Shown piece after piece: positions 53,472 to 62,695 of a stretch of 64,000 nt of DNA. The position numbers were made by a program, and so were the translations under genes. The DNA is taken from positions 1 to 64,000 of the forward strand of contig DBPT01000021.1 of the NCBI GenBank assembly GCA_002304925.1, in the 5' to 3' direction. How positions within the stretch are numbered: position 1 is the first letter of the stretch; each line of letters begins with the position of its first letter. Under the pieces are notes generated by a model. It searched no databases. It had not been told where the DNA came from and worked only from the letters and a program-made list of their open reading frames with translations. The stretch is from Prolixibacteraceae bacterium UBA1413. GTDB lineage: Bacteria > Bacteroidota > Bacteroidia > Bacteroidales > Prolixibacteraceae.

Positions 53472-54887
53472 TCAGAATCCATAGGTGAGCCCGGTCACAA
53501 GTCCTACTTTCCAGGGGCGGTAAACCAGGTCGTCGCGCTGGCTGAGGGAGTTCAGATAATAGGATGCACGGGGTTCCACAGAAAGGGTGATATGTTTTCC
53601 CAGGGGATACAGAAAGCCGATTCCGGCGACGCCCGAAAAATTGAGCGGAGAAATATTGCTGGTATAGCCGATATTTTCCCTTTCCTCGTCTGTCTTCATA
53701 TAAACGTTGTTCCCAACGACCAGGTTGGTGCTGATTCCGCTTACCACGTCGACGGTGATTCCTTTTTCGAAGATCCTGTACCGGGCGATAAGGGGGATTT
53801 CCATGATGTCGAAAACCTGGTAGAAAGTGCCGGAAGAGAGCATGGCATCGGCGATTCCGTAAGTTGTTTCAGGCAGGGAGAACACCCGGACATTTTCAGG
53901 CGTTCTGGTGAATTTGATCACCCCTGCGGTACTGTTCATGGCGATGGTCCCGTTTTCAAGTTTTACGGTGGTGTTAAAGCAGCTTCCGGCGGCGGATACT
54001 TTGTCGAAATAGAGTTCTTTCGTGGGTGCCAGATTCCAGGTGTTATCTGACTTGTCACCGTTCCTCGCATAATAGATCCCGCTTTCGATGCGCCAGCGGG
54101 CGGCGGCTTTGTACTGGAGAGAGAGGCCTCCTCCGACGCCTCCCCGGGACTGGCCTTCGGAACGGGTCATGTTGCGGGCATACTCCGCTGAATGGGACGC
54201 GACATAGGAGGAGTAGGCAGGAGAAAGATGCATGCCGATTATCCATTCCCTGTCATCATGGGATTTCCTGTCTCTCCCGCTCACGGCAGGGGTGGCTGGC
54301 ACGAACCGCTCTTCGGCCGTCAACTGCGGGGGAGAAATATACCGTCCTGTCCTGAGGCGTTCCCGGGAAAGAACTTCTTCATTGGTTATTGTTCCGGTGA
54401 GGCTTTTCAGTGTTGCCAGGGTGAATCGCGACGGGGTTGCGTTGTCTCTTTCTTCCGGCAGCGCCGGAAGATCCGCGGAGAACATATGGGTTGTGGGAGG
54501 GATCCCGGCTGTGACAGGAGTACCGGAGGTGATTTCCGACTGGGCAGGGGTCAAAGCCGGGAAATTGTCATGTGCCATGGTCTCTGCCGCCACCGGAGGG
54601 GCTTCGGCCTCCCGGGAAACAATCGCGGCATCCTGGTCCGCAGCCGGGGCAGATTCCATGGCGACGGGCGTTGATGTGTCGCGGATCCCGTCATTGACAA
54701 GCAGGCCCGTAATCATGGCTGCCAGCAACACGGCGGCGGCAACAGCCCAGCGGTACCACAACCGCCGGACAGGCTTTTCCTCCTTCAACAGGCCGGATTG
54801 GAGTTTTCTCCATACTTCCCCGGGCGGTGCGGGAGAATAGGAGGAAAACTTGTCGCGGATTAAATCGTCCAGTCTATCCCTGCTCAT
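53472..54887 (-). CDS. Predicted dual-membrane-spanning anti-sigma protein
   Basis: A 471-residue protein in four parts: a cytoplasmic N terminus (1-46; DDLIRDKFSSYSPAPPGEVW, a likely sigma-binding stretch), one inner-membrane helix (47-64), a Pro/Thr/Ala-rich periplasmic linker (65-212) and a PorT-like outer-membrane barrel (214-471, ending LTYGF). It has no cleavable signal peptide, so one chain would cross both membranes. This layout matches the dual membrane-spanning anti-sigma factors (Dma) described in Bacteroides thetaiotaomicron. The start overlaps the sigma stop in an ATGA. Function as anti-sigma is inferred from architecture and coupling; there is no zinc-type anti-sigma domain. Confidence 0.75.
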   Translation of the reverse strand: MSRDRLDDLIRDKFSSYSPAPPGEVWRKLQSGLLKEEKPVRRLWYRWAVAAAVLLAAMITGLLVNDGIRDTSTPVAMESAPAADQDAAIVSREAEAPPVAAETMAHDNFPALTPAQSEITSGTPVTAGIPPTTHMFSADLPALPEERDNATPSRFTLATLKSLTGTITNEEVLSRERLRTGRYISPPQLTAEERFVPATPAVSGRDRKSHDDREWIIGMHLSPAYSSYVASHSAEYARNMTRSEGQSRGGVGGGLSLQYKAAARWRIESGIYYARNGDKSDNTWNLAPTKELYFDKVSAAGSCFNTTVKLENGTIAMNSTAGVIKFTRTPENVRVFSLPETTYGIADAMLSSGTFYQVFDIMEIPLIARYRIFEKGITVDVVSGISTNLVVGNNVYMKTDEERENIGYTSNISPLNFSGVAGIGFLYPLGKHITLSVEPRASYYLNSLSQRDDLVYRPWKVGLVTGLTYGF

Positions 54888-55465
54888 ATTGAATAATTCC
54901 TGTTTTTTCTCATTTCACCATACTGATGCTGCAACTTGGTCCTGAGGATTTCACGCGCTCTTGACAGATCGGACCGGGAGGCTCCTTCTGAAATCTCAAG
55001 TTGCCGGCTGATTTCCGCGTGTGTGTAACCCTCAATGGCATACATGTTAAAAACCATGCGATAGCGGGGGGGGAGCTCCTGGATGATCTTTACCAGATCT
55101 TCCACAGGAAGATTCCCCAGCACTTCCTCTTCACTGATCTGCGCGTCGAGGTGCCTGACTTCGTCGATCAGTACCAAATGCTGTTTCTGCCGGTACCGGT
55201 TGAGTGAAACATTCACCATGATCCTGCGGACCCATCCTTCGAAAGAACCTTCGTGCCTGAAATCCCTTAATTTTGAAAATACGGTCACAAATCCGTCGTG
55301 CAGATTATCTTCAGCTTCGGTTTTATCCTTGGCATATCTCAGACAAACCCCAAACATTTTCGGTGCCAGTTTACGGTACAGCTTTTCGGGAGCCCGGTTA
55401 TCCCCTGAAATGCAATCATCGATTATTTTCCTGAAGTCTTCCAAATGAACTTCACATTTTATCAC
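54884..55465 (-). CDS. ECF-type RNA polymerase sigma-70 factor
   Basis: A 186-193-residue ECF sigma factor. Region 2 lies at about 25-90 (LYRKLAPKMFGVCLRYAKD, ending RHEGSFEGWVRRIMVN) and region 4 at about 125-185 (LPPRYRMVFNMYAIEGYTHAEISRQL). The translated start is uncertain: the GTG at 55465 sits next to a minus-strand TACTTTTG (55465-55472) that looks like a -7 element, so an in-frame TTG at 55444 (opening MEDFRKIIDDC) may be the true start. No ATG occurs before residue 37. Coupled by ATGA to the predicted anti-sigma gene, first gene of the envelope operon. Confidence 0.88.
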   Translation of the reverse strand: MIKCEVHLEDFRKIIDDCISGDNRAPEKLYRKLAPKMFGVCLRYAKDKTEAEDNLHDGFVTVFSKLRDFRHEGSFEGWVRRIMVNVSLNRYRQKQHLVLIDEVRHLDAQISEEEVLGNLPVEDLVKIIQELPPRYRMVFNMYAIEGYTHAEISRQLEISEGASRSDLSRAREILRTKLQHQYGEMRKNRNYSI

Positions 55466-55810
55466 AAAAGTAAAGATAATTACCGGCTATTATTCTTTAC
55501 GGATCTTTCCGCGGTCATTGATGGCCGATCTTTGCCCTATAGACGGAAAGGCATGGCAATGTGTTGCGTGGCAAAAAAAAAAGAATGTCAACGCAACAAT
55601 AACCTGTTTTTATGCGTCTAACTGATAAAAGAAAGAGATGATGGCCATGTATATTCCTGATGTTATTGTACGCCATCACCGGAAAGTCAACGGGTGCCGT
55701 TCTCTTCCCCGGAACAGTGAAAAATCCTTTCCCGATAAATTGATAAGGCATTTTCGGGGCAGGGCAAAGACAACCATGATAACACAAACAACTGTAACAA
55801 TAAGATAGTC
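55466..55810. other. Intergenic region between sigma and serpin genes, 345 bases
   Basis: The sigma -7 candidate lies at its left end. An inverted repeat TGTTGCGT/ACGCAACA (55562-55569 and 55591-55598) flanks an A10 tract. No convincing promoter for the serpin, no RNA gene and no open frame with a recognised product. Confidence 0.4.
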
Positions 55811-57085
55811 ATGAAAACTCCAAAAGCCATGAAAACAAAACGTTTGATTTTCCCCGTCGTCCTCGCTTTCTTTATCCTGTTGTCGGCCTTGTCGTGCCGG
55901 GAACACCAGGAAGAGGGAACTGACGATTTGAAGAACCTGCCTGAAAAATCGGCCCAACTGATTGATGCCGACAACCAGTTCGGCCTTGAGCTGTTCCAAA
56001 AAATTACCGCTGAGGCGGGCGTCAACGACAACACGATGATCTCCCCGTTGAGCATCTCCCTGGCTTTGTCGATGACTTACAACGGAGCGGCAGGCCAGAC
56101 AAAAAGCGACATGGAGAAGACCATGAAACTCTATGGGCTGACCACGGAACAGATCAACAAGGCGCACAAGGCGCTGGTGGAAGCCCTCAAATCAGCTGAT
56201 CCGGAGGTTACCCTGAAAATTGCCAATGCCATCTATTATAACCATTTGCTCAAAGTCAGGGAAGAATTCGTGACGGTGAACCAGCACTATTACGATGCGG
56301 AGGTTACATCTTTGAATTTCAGTTCTGTTGATGTGCTGGGCATTATAAACGGGTGGGTCAGTGAAAAGACCGAAGGCAAAATTCCGACGATCCTGGAGCA
56401 AATAGATGCCGATCTGGTGATGGTTTTGCTGAATGCGATCTATTTTAACGGGAAATGGAAGTCGAAATTCGGAGACAAGGATACCCATTCCCTGCCGTTC
56501 AGGTTTGGCGACGGATCAACCCGTGAGGTGGCCACCATGAGCCAGGAAACCGCCCTGGAATATACTTCCAACGACCTTTTCAGTGCTGTGCACCTTCCTT
56601 ATGGCGAGGGGCAGTATCAGATGACAATCCTCCTGCCCAACGGGGGCAAATCCACAGCCGATGTGATTGATGAGCTCGACAATGAGAAGTGGAATGACTG
56701 GATGAAGGATTTCAGGATGGAAAACAAGGTGGTGGTGAAAATGCCGCGGTTTAAATTTGCCTGGGAAATGACGTTGAATGGTATTCTTTCGGCAATGGGC
56801 ATGGCTTCGGCATTCACCCCTTATGTGGCCGATTTCTCCGGAATCAGCAACGCCAGGGATCTCTACATCGGATTCGTTATTCACAAGACCTATGTCGATG
56901 TGAATGAGAATGGTACTGAAGCTGCCGCTGTCACGGCGGTGGGCGTGTATACCACCAGTATGCCTGTCGATCCTCCCGAAAAAATCTACTTTACCGTTGA
57001 CAGACCCTTCCTGTTTGCCATCACCGAAAAAACTACGGGAACCATTCTTTTCATGGGCGAGATGAATGCCCCGGCGTACAATTAG
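55811..57085 (+). CDS. Serpin-family protease inhibitor, lipoprotein
   Basis: A 424-residue serpin, a suicide inhibitor of serine or cysteine proteases. The N terminus has a lipoprotein signal (LSALSC; the Met at residue 7, position 55829, may be the true start). The serpin core includes NTMISPLSISLALSMTYNGA and MLLNAIYFNGKW-like stretches. The reactive-centre hinge ENGTEAAAVTA (366-376) fits inhibitory serpins (Thr/Glu then small residues). The scissile bond cannot be fixed: alignment by hinge spacing puts it near Thr382-Ser383, with Met384 next. The closing strand DRPFLFAI is typical. A surface or periplasmic anti-protease is inferred. A terminator follows. Confidence 0.88.
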   Translation: MKTPKAMKTKRLIFPVVLAFFILLSALSCREHQEEGTDDLKNLPEKSAQLIDADNQFGLELFQKITAEAGVNDNTMISPLSISLALSMTYNGAAGQTKSDMEKTMKLYGLTTEQINKAHKALVEALKSADPEVTLKIANAIYYNHLLKVREEFVTVNQHYYDAEVTSLNFSSVDVLGIINGWVSEKTEGKIPTILEQIDADLVMVLLNAIYFNGKWKSKFGDKDTHSLPFRFGDGSTREVATMSQETALEYTSNDLFSAVHLPYGEGQYQMTILLPNGGKSTADVIDELDNEKWNDWMKDFRMENKVVVKMPRFKFAWEMTLNGILSAMGMASAFTPYVADFSGISNARDLYIGFVIHKTYVDVNENGTEAAAVTAVGVYTTSMPVDPPEKIYFTVDRPFLFAITEKTTGTILFMGEMNAPAYN

Positions 57086-57095
57086 CGTGAAGAGG

Positions 57096-57118
57096 TCAGG
57101 GAAGTGCCCTGAAAATTT
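57096..57118 (+). terminator. Intrinsic terminator of the serpin gene
   Basis: TCAGGG and CCCTGA form six perfect pairs around a five-base loop (57096-57112), followed by AAATTTT. The next gene's -7 element begins immediately after. Confidence 0.5.
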
Positions 57119-57126
57119 TATCTTTG
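57119..57126 (+). promoter_or_regulatory. -7 element for the MltD-like gene
   Basis: TATCTTTG matches TAnnTTTG and ends 20 bases before the ATG at 57147, right after the serpin terminator. Confidence 0.45.
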
Positions 57127-57146
57127 AAGCCTCCAAATTTTAGTTC

Positions 57147-58061
57147 ATGAAGAGAAGAATTTATGGTGCTGCCTGGGTAGCCCTGGTGTCGGTCGTTGTG
57201 TTATTCTCCACCTGCGGTTTGAACATAAAGGGGAATGAGGAATCCCCGGTTAGCGTAAACGATCAGGCCTCCTGGTATTTTACCGCTCCTCCCGTCCCCG
57301 ATTCGGTTTTTTTCATGGGGCAAAGGATCCCCCTGGAACGATTTGACGTTTACGAAAATCTGGAGCGGGAGTTGCTGGTAAATGCCAACTTCCATTCCCA
57401 GACCATCAGGCTGATCAAGCTGGCTCCCCGCTATTTTGCGTTGATAGATCCCATCCTGGAGGCTGAAGGTGTTCCTGTCGATTTCCGCTATCTCTGTGTT
57501 GCAGAGAGCACCCTGAACCCCCGGGCATTGTCTCCCGCCGGCGCAGCCGGCCTGTGGCAGTTCCTAAAAGGTGCCGCCATGGAGTATGGACTTGAGGTGA
57601 ATGCAGAAGTGGATGAACGGTACCATATCGAAAAATCAACCCGTGCCGCCTGCCGCTACCTGAAGGACAGCTATGCCAAATACCGTGACTGGGCAGTCGT
57701 TGCTGCCTCATACAATGCCGGAACCGCTGCCGTCGACCGTCAGATCAGACGCCAGAAGGAAACCAGCTATTTCGACCTCCTCTTTTCCGAAGAGACAGAA
57801 CGGTATGTCTATCGCATCCTCAGCCTTAAGATCATCCTGGAAGATCCCCAAAAATATGGTTTTTTGATCAAGGAAGCGGAAAAGTACCCGGTCTTGAAAA
57901 CACGGTTGGTCGAAATCGCAACCCCGCTGGCTGACCTTGCCGATTTTGCCAAAAGTTATGGAATTACTTACAAAACCCTGAAATATTATAATCCATGGCT
58001 TCGGGAGACTTTTCTGACCAATAAAACCGGAAAACGTTACCTGATAGAGATCCCCGCGTGA
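57147..58061 (+). CDS. MltD-like lytic transglycosylase
   Basis: A 304-residue envelope protein with an N-terminal hydrophobic segment (about 7-24; LFSTC is a weak lipobox) and an SLT domain (about 85-225). The catalytic Glu is in CVAESTLNP, followed by SPAGAAGLWQFLKGAA and ASYNAGTAAVD, the MltD-type motifs. The C-terminal part (about 245-304) looks like one degenerate LysM (YGITYKTLKYYNPWL), shorter than E. coli MltD with two LysM repeats. It cleaves glycan strands during wall turnover. Divergent in function from the MltF-like gene at 2.3 kb. Confidence 0.85.
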   Translation: MKRRIYGAAWVALVSVVVLFSTCGLNIKGNEESPVSVNDQASWYFTAPPVPDSVFFMGQRIPLERFDVYENLERELLVNANFHSQTIRLIKLAPRYFALIDPILEAEGVPVDFRYLCVAESTLNPRALSPAGAAGLWQFLKGAAMEYGLEVNAEVDERYHIEKSTRAACRYLKDSYAKYRDWAVVAASYNAGTAAVDRQIRRQKETSYFDLLFSEETERYVYRILSLKIILEDPQKYGFLIKEAEKYPVLKTRLVEIATPLADLADFAKSYGITYKTLKYYNPWLRETFLTNKTGKRYLIEIPA

Positions 58062-58088
58062 AAACGTTCGTTCAGGTTTCTTTTTTAT

Positions 58089-58096
58089 TAGTTTTG
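58089..58096 (+). promoter_or_regulatory. -7 element for uvrA
   Basis: TAGTTTTG matches TAnnTTTG, 28 bases before the uvrA ATG at 58125. Confidence 0.4.
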
Positions 58097-58124
58097 CGGT
58101 GTTTTCAGATAAGTGCACCAGTCG

Positions 58125-60980
58125 ATGCAATATATTGACAATAAGGAGGATATAATTGAAGGGGGAAAGATTGTCGTTACCGGTACCCGGGTACACAACC
58201 TGCAGAATATCGATGTGGAAATTCCCCGTAATAAGCTGACCGTCATTACCGGGTTGAGCGGCAGCGGCAAATCCTCACTCGCCTTCGACACCATTTATGC
58301 CGAAGGGCAGCGACGCTACATCGAGACTTTCTCCGCCTATGCCCGTTCCTTCCTTGGCAACATGGAGCGGCCCGACGTAGACAGAATTACCGGATTGAGT
58401 CCTGTCATTTCCATTGAGCAGAAGGTCACCAGCCGCAATCCCCGTTCCACAGTGGGCACCGTAACCGAGATTTATGATTTTCTCCGTTTGTTTTTTTCAA
58501 GGGCTGCCGAAGCTTTTTCCTACAATACCGGGGAGAAAATGGTGAAATACAATGAGGAGAAGATTCTCCTGATGATCAGGGAGCAATTTGCCGGGAAGCG
58601 CATCCATGTGTTGGCTCCGCAGATCAAAGGACGAAAGGGGCATTACCGGGAATTGTTTGATCAGATCAGGCGGAAGGGTTTTTTGTATGCCCGTGTTGAC
58701 GGGGTAATCACGGAACTGACCCACGGATTCAAAGTCGATCGTTACAAGAATCACTTTATCGAAATAGTGATCGACAAACTGGTAGTGGATGATGCTTCGG
58801 ACCAGCGGTTGAAGGAGAGTGTCAGGACAGCCATGACCCAGGGGCGCGGGATCATCATGATTTATGAAGGCGGGACCGGTGAGGTCAGGTATTTCAGCAG
58901 GATGCTGATGTGTCCCACCACGGGAATTTCCTATAATGAGCCCGCTCCCCACAATTTTTCGTTCAACTCGCCGCAAGGGGCATGTCCCAAGTGCAACGGA
59001 CTGGGCAGGATTGCCGAGATTGACCTGGACAAGATCATCCCCGACAAGGAGATCAGCATCGGGCGTGGCGGGATCGTGCCGCTCGGTGTACAGAAGAATT
59101 CCCTGATATGGTGGCAGATAGAAGCCCTGGGTGAAAAGTATGACTTTACCCTGAAAACGCCGGTCAGCGAAATTTCTCAGGAGGGATTGGATGCCGTGTT
59201 GTACGGCACCAGTGAACGTATCCAGTTGAAGAATACGCCGCTGGGAGACAGCATCAACTATATGATGACTTATGAAGGTCTTATCAAACACATCGAAAGT
59301 CAGCGTGAAGAGAACCCATCCCTGAAGGCGCAGAAATGGGCCAATCAGTTTGTCCGCACCATTACCTGTCCTGAATGTAATGGGATGAGGCTTAAAAAGG
59401 AATCGCTCTGGTTCCGCATTGACGGGAAGAACATTTCAGAGCTGGCGCAGATGGATCTTTCCCGATTATCGGAATGGTTTGACGGTTTGGAGGAGCGGAT
59501 CAGCGAGCGGCAGCGGCTCATTGCCAGGGAGGTTATCAAGGAGATCAGGAACCGGCTGGGATTTATGATGAATGTGGGGTTGAATTATCTTGCGCTGGAC
59601 CGGCCGGCGGCTTCGTTGTCGGGGGGTGAATCACAGCGCATCAGGCTGGCAACCCAGATCGGCTCGCAATTGGTCAACGTATTGTATATTCTTGACGAAC
59701 CCAGTATCGGGTTGCATCACCGTGATAACCTGAGGCTGATTCATGCCCTGGAGGACCTTCGGGATACCGGAAATTCCGTGATTGTCGTTGAGCACGATAA
59801 GGATATGATGCTTCATGCGGATTATGTGGTGGACATGGGGCCTTATGCAGGCAGGCATGGAGGAGAGGTGGTGGCCGCCGGGACTCCCGCTGAACTGCTG
59901 GGTTTTAAAACCCTCACTACGGATTACCTGACAGGTCGCCGGCGTATCGAAATCCCCCGGAAACGCCGGCCTGGAAACGGGAAATGGCTGAGACTTTACG
60001 GGTGTAGCGGAAATAATCTCAAATCGGTCGATCTGGAAATTCCCCTGGGAAAAATGGTGTGCGTAACAGGCGTTTCGGGAAGCGGAAAATCCACACTGAT
60101 CAATGAGACACTTCACCCGATCCTGAGCCAGCATTTTTACAACTCGGTGGCCGATCCTCTACCTTACCAGCGGATTGAAGGACTGGAACATGTCGATAAA
60201 GTCGTCGAAGTGGACCAGTCTCCCATCGGGCGGACTCCCCGCTCCAATCCCGTGACCTATACCGGTGTTTTTACCGATATCCGCGCCCTCTATGCTCAGC
60301 TTCCCGAATCCAAAATTCGGGGTTATCAGGCCGGAAGATTCTCCTTCAATGTGAAGGGAGGCCGTTGCGAAGAGTGCCAGGGAGCAGGTGTGAAAACTAT
60401 AGAGATGAATTTTCTCCCCGACGTGTATGTCCTGTGTGACAAATGCAACGGCAAAAGATATAACCGGGAAACCCTGGAAGTCCGTTACAAGGGAAAGTCA
60501 ATCTCCGATGTTCTGGATATGACCATCAGCCAGGGGGTTGCCTTTTTTGAAAACATTCCCTCCATTGCATGGAAATTAAAAACTCTGGAAGACGTAGGAC
60601 TGGGATACATCACCCTGGGGCAGGCTTCCACAACCCTTTCGGGAGGGGAATCGCAAAGGGTGAAGTTATCTGCCGAATTGTCAAAAAGAGATACGGGCAA
60701 TACCCTCTACATTCTGGATGAACCGACAACAGGACTTCACTTCGAAGATATCCGTGTATTGCTTGATGTGATCGGGAGGCTTGCCGACAAAGGAAATACC
60801 GTCGTGGTGATCGAACATAACCTGGATGTTGTCAAGGCTGCGGACCATATCATCGATCTCGGCCCTGAAGGAGGCTTTGAAGGCGGAAGGATACTGTGTG
60901 CGGGAACACCTGAGGAGGTAGCCCTGAATGAAAATTCTTATACCGCCGAATTTCTCAGGGCTGAATTGGCCCTCCCATAG
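58125..60980 (+). CDS. uvrA: Excinuclease ABC subunit UvrA
   Basis: A 951-residue damage-recognition ATPase of nucleotide excision repair. Two ABC modules carry Walker A motifs GLSGSGKSSLAFD and GVSGSGKSTLIN and signature motifs LSGGESQRIRLATQ and LSGGESQRVKLSAE. Zinc-finger cysteines are seen in CPKCNGLG and in CEECQGAG to CDKCNGKRY. I start at ATG 58125; an in-frame GTG four codons upstream is possible but only ten bases from the likely transcript start. Length is normal. Confidence 0.95.
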   Translation: MQYIDNKEDIIEGGKIVVTGTRVHNLQNIDVEIPRNKLTVITGLSGSGKSSLAFDTIYAEGQRRYIETFSAYARSFLGNMERPDVDRITGLSPVISIEQKVTSRNPRSTVGTVTEIYDFLRLFFSRAAEAFSYNTGEKMVKYNEEKILLMIREQFAGKRIHVLAPQIKGRKGHYRELFDQIRRKGFLYARVDGVITELTHGFKVDRYKNHFIEIVIDKLVVDDASDQRLKESVRTAMTQGRGIIMIYEGGTGEVRYFSRMLMCPTTGISYNEPAPHNFSFNSPQGACPKCNGLGRIAEIDLDKIIPDKEISIGRGGIVPLGVQKNSLIWWQIEALGEKYDFTLKTPVSEISQEGLDAVLYGTSERIQLKNTPLGDSINYMMTYEGLIKHIESQREENPSLKAQKWANQFVRTITCPECNGMRLKKESLWFRIDGKNISELAQMDLSRLSEWFDGLEERISERQRLIAREVIKEIRNRLGFMMNVGLNYLALDRPAASLSGGESQRIRLATQIGSQLVNVLYILDEPSIGLHHRDNLRLIHALEDLRDTGNSVIVVEHDKDMMLHADYVVDMGPYAGRHGGEVVAAGTPAELLGFKTLTTDYLTGRRRIEIPRKRRPGNGKWLRLYGCSGNNLKSVDLEIPLGKMVCVTGVSGSGKSTLINETLHPILSQHFYNSVADPLPYQRIEGLEHVDKVVEVDQSPIGRTPRSNPVTYTGVFTDIRALYAQLPESKIRGYQAGRFSFNVKGGRCEECQGAGVKTIEMNFLPDVYVLCDKCNGKRYNRETLEVRYKGKSISDVLDMTISQGVAFFENIPSIAWKLKTLEDVGLGYITLGQASTTLSGGESQRVKLSAELSKRDTGNTLYILDEPTTGLHFEDIRVLLDVIGRLADKGNTVVVIEHNLDVVKAADHIIDLGPEGGFEGGRILCAGTPEEVALNENSYTAEFLRAELALP

Positions 60981-61030
60981 ACGCTTTTTTTCTCCGCAAA
61001 TCCTTTGTAAATTGCACACAAATTACCGAA

Positions 61031-62695
61031 ATGAAGAGAATTGAAATTATCTGCAGGAACAACAAAAAACGTTGTTCCTATCCCATGGGCATCACGTTGA
61101 AGGAGATCGCCGCTGATCAGAAAATTAAATTATCAACTCCGGTTTGCGGCGCTTTGGTGAATAACAAACTGAAAGAGTTGTCATTTCCGGTGGTGAAATC
61201 CAAAATGGTGGAATTCATTGACCTGCTTCATCCTGACGGAAGAAGGATGTACATCCGTTCACTCCTTTTTGTTATGTATGCTGCGGTCAGGGAAGTCTTT
61301 CCTGAGGTGACCCTGAATGTGGAACATGGCATTTCCAACGGTTATTTCGCCGAGTTGCGCGGTTTGGGCAGAGTCATTACCCGAACCGACGTATTGGCCA
61401 TCAAGGAAGCGATGCAATCTCTTATTAACAGGGACTACCCCTTTGAGAAAAAGGGATTGCCCACAGAAGAGGTGGTGGAGATTTTCACCAGGCAGGGGCT
61501 GCACAGCAAAGCCCGGCTTTTCAGCCAACAGGGAACCCTTTATAGTTTTGTTTACTTCATGAACGGATTGGCCAACTTTTATTACGGCCATCTGCTTCCC
61601 TCGACGGGAATGCTTGCCAACTTCGGATTGGAGTTGTATTATGACGGCATCCTTCTGAGGGTTCCCCGTTCCGATGATATGAAAACACTGCTGGATTCCA
61701 TCCCGCAGGATCGTTTGTTCGGAGTTTTTCAGGAACACAAGGATTGGGCTGAAATTCTGAAAGTCAGCACCATTGCCGACCTGAACGATTTCATTATCCG
61801 TGGAAGGGCGGGTGATATCATTAAGATTTCAGAAGCCCTGCATGAAAAGAAAATCGCCGAAATTGCCAATATGATCAACCAGCGGCGCGATAAAGTCAGG
61901 ATTGTGCTGATTGCAGGCCCTTCTTCCTCGGGCAAGACCACCTTCAGCAAAAGACTCGGAGTCCAACTTGCCGTTAATGGTCTGTGGCCCAAAATGATCT
62001 CTGTCGATGATTATTTTGTGAACCGGGAGGATACCCCGCTTGATGAGAAAGGAAACCACGATTATGAAGCCCTTGAGGCCATCGATATTGATTTCCTGAA
62101 CCAGCAGCTGATTGAGTTAATGCAGGGGAAGGAAGTGGAAATCCCCAGGTTTGACTTTCAGACGGGGAAACGCTCTTTCGGCGGGCACAGTCTGAAACTC
62201 AACGACGGCGAAATCCTCATCATTGAAGGGATCCATTGTATGAATCCTGCCTTGCTTCCCCGCATAAATCCTGAAATGACATTCAAGGTTTTCATTTCGG
62301 CGCTTACCCAGGTTTCGGTAGATGAGCAGACCTATATTTCCACTTCCGACAACCGGTTGATCCGCCGGATGATCCGCGACAGCAAATACCGCGGATATCC
62401 CGCCCGGGAAACCATTAAGCGATGGCCTTCGGTGCGGAAAGGGGAGGAAAAGAACATCTTCCCGTTCCAGGAGAATGCTGATGTGATGTTCAATTCAGCA
62501 ACCCTGTATGAACTGGCGGTTCTCAAAAAATACGCGGAACCGTTGTTACAAGGCGTGACTGAAAACCAGGAGGAGTACAGTGAATCGACCCGGTTGCTGA
62601 AGTTCCTGTTTTATTTCAGGCATATCGATGAGAACGAGATTCCTCCCACCTCTCTGCTGAGGGAATTTCTGGGGGGCAGCAGCTTCATTTATTGA
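61031..62695 (+). CDS. Nucleoside kinase with TGS-like N-terminal region
   Basis: A 554-residue protein. The first part (about 1-270) resembles the TGS and editing-side regions of threonyl-tRNA synthetase (CSYPMGITLKEIA; HGISNGYF); the second (about 285-500) is a uridine-kinase/phosphoribulokinase domain with the P-loop AGPSSSGKTTFSK, VDDYFVNRED and DFDFQTGKR-like stretches. Proteins of this fused layout are annotated as nucleoside kinases in Bacteroidota and Firmicutes. Probably phosphorylates uridine/cytidine; the role of the tRNA-synthetase-like part is not clear. Its stop overlaps the convergent kinase gene by seven bases. Confidence 0.85.
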   Translation: MKRIEIICRNNKKRCSYPMGITLKEIAADQKIKLSTPVCGALVNNKLKELSFPVVKSKMVEFIDLLHPDGRRMYIRSLLFVMYAAVREVFPEVTLNVEHGISNGYFAELRGLGRVITRTDVLAIKEAMQSLINRDYPFEKKGLPTEEVVEIFTRQGLHSKARLFSQQGTLYSFVYFMNGLANFYYGHLLPSTGMLANFGLELYYDGILLRVPRSDDMKTLLDSIPQDRLFGVFQEHKDWAEILKVSTIADLNDFIIRGRAGDIIKISEALHEKKIAEIANMINQRRDKVRIVLIAGPSSSGKTTFSKRLGVQLAVNGLWPKMISVDDYFVNREDTPLDEKGNHDYEALEAIDIDFLNQQLIELMQGKEVEIPRFDFQTGKRSFGGHSLKLNDGEILIIEGIHCMNPALLPRINPEMTFKVFISALTQVSVDEQTYISTSDNRLIRRMIRDSKYRGYPARETIKRWPSVRKGEEKNIFPFQENADVMFNSATLYELAVLKKYAEPLLQGVTENQEEYSESTRLLKFLFYFRHIDENEIPPTSLLREFLGGSSFIY

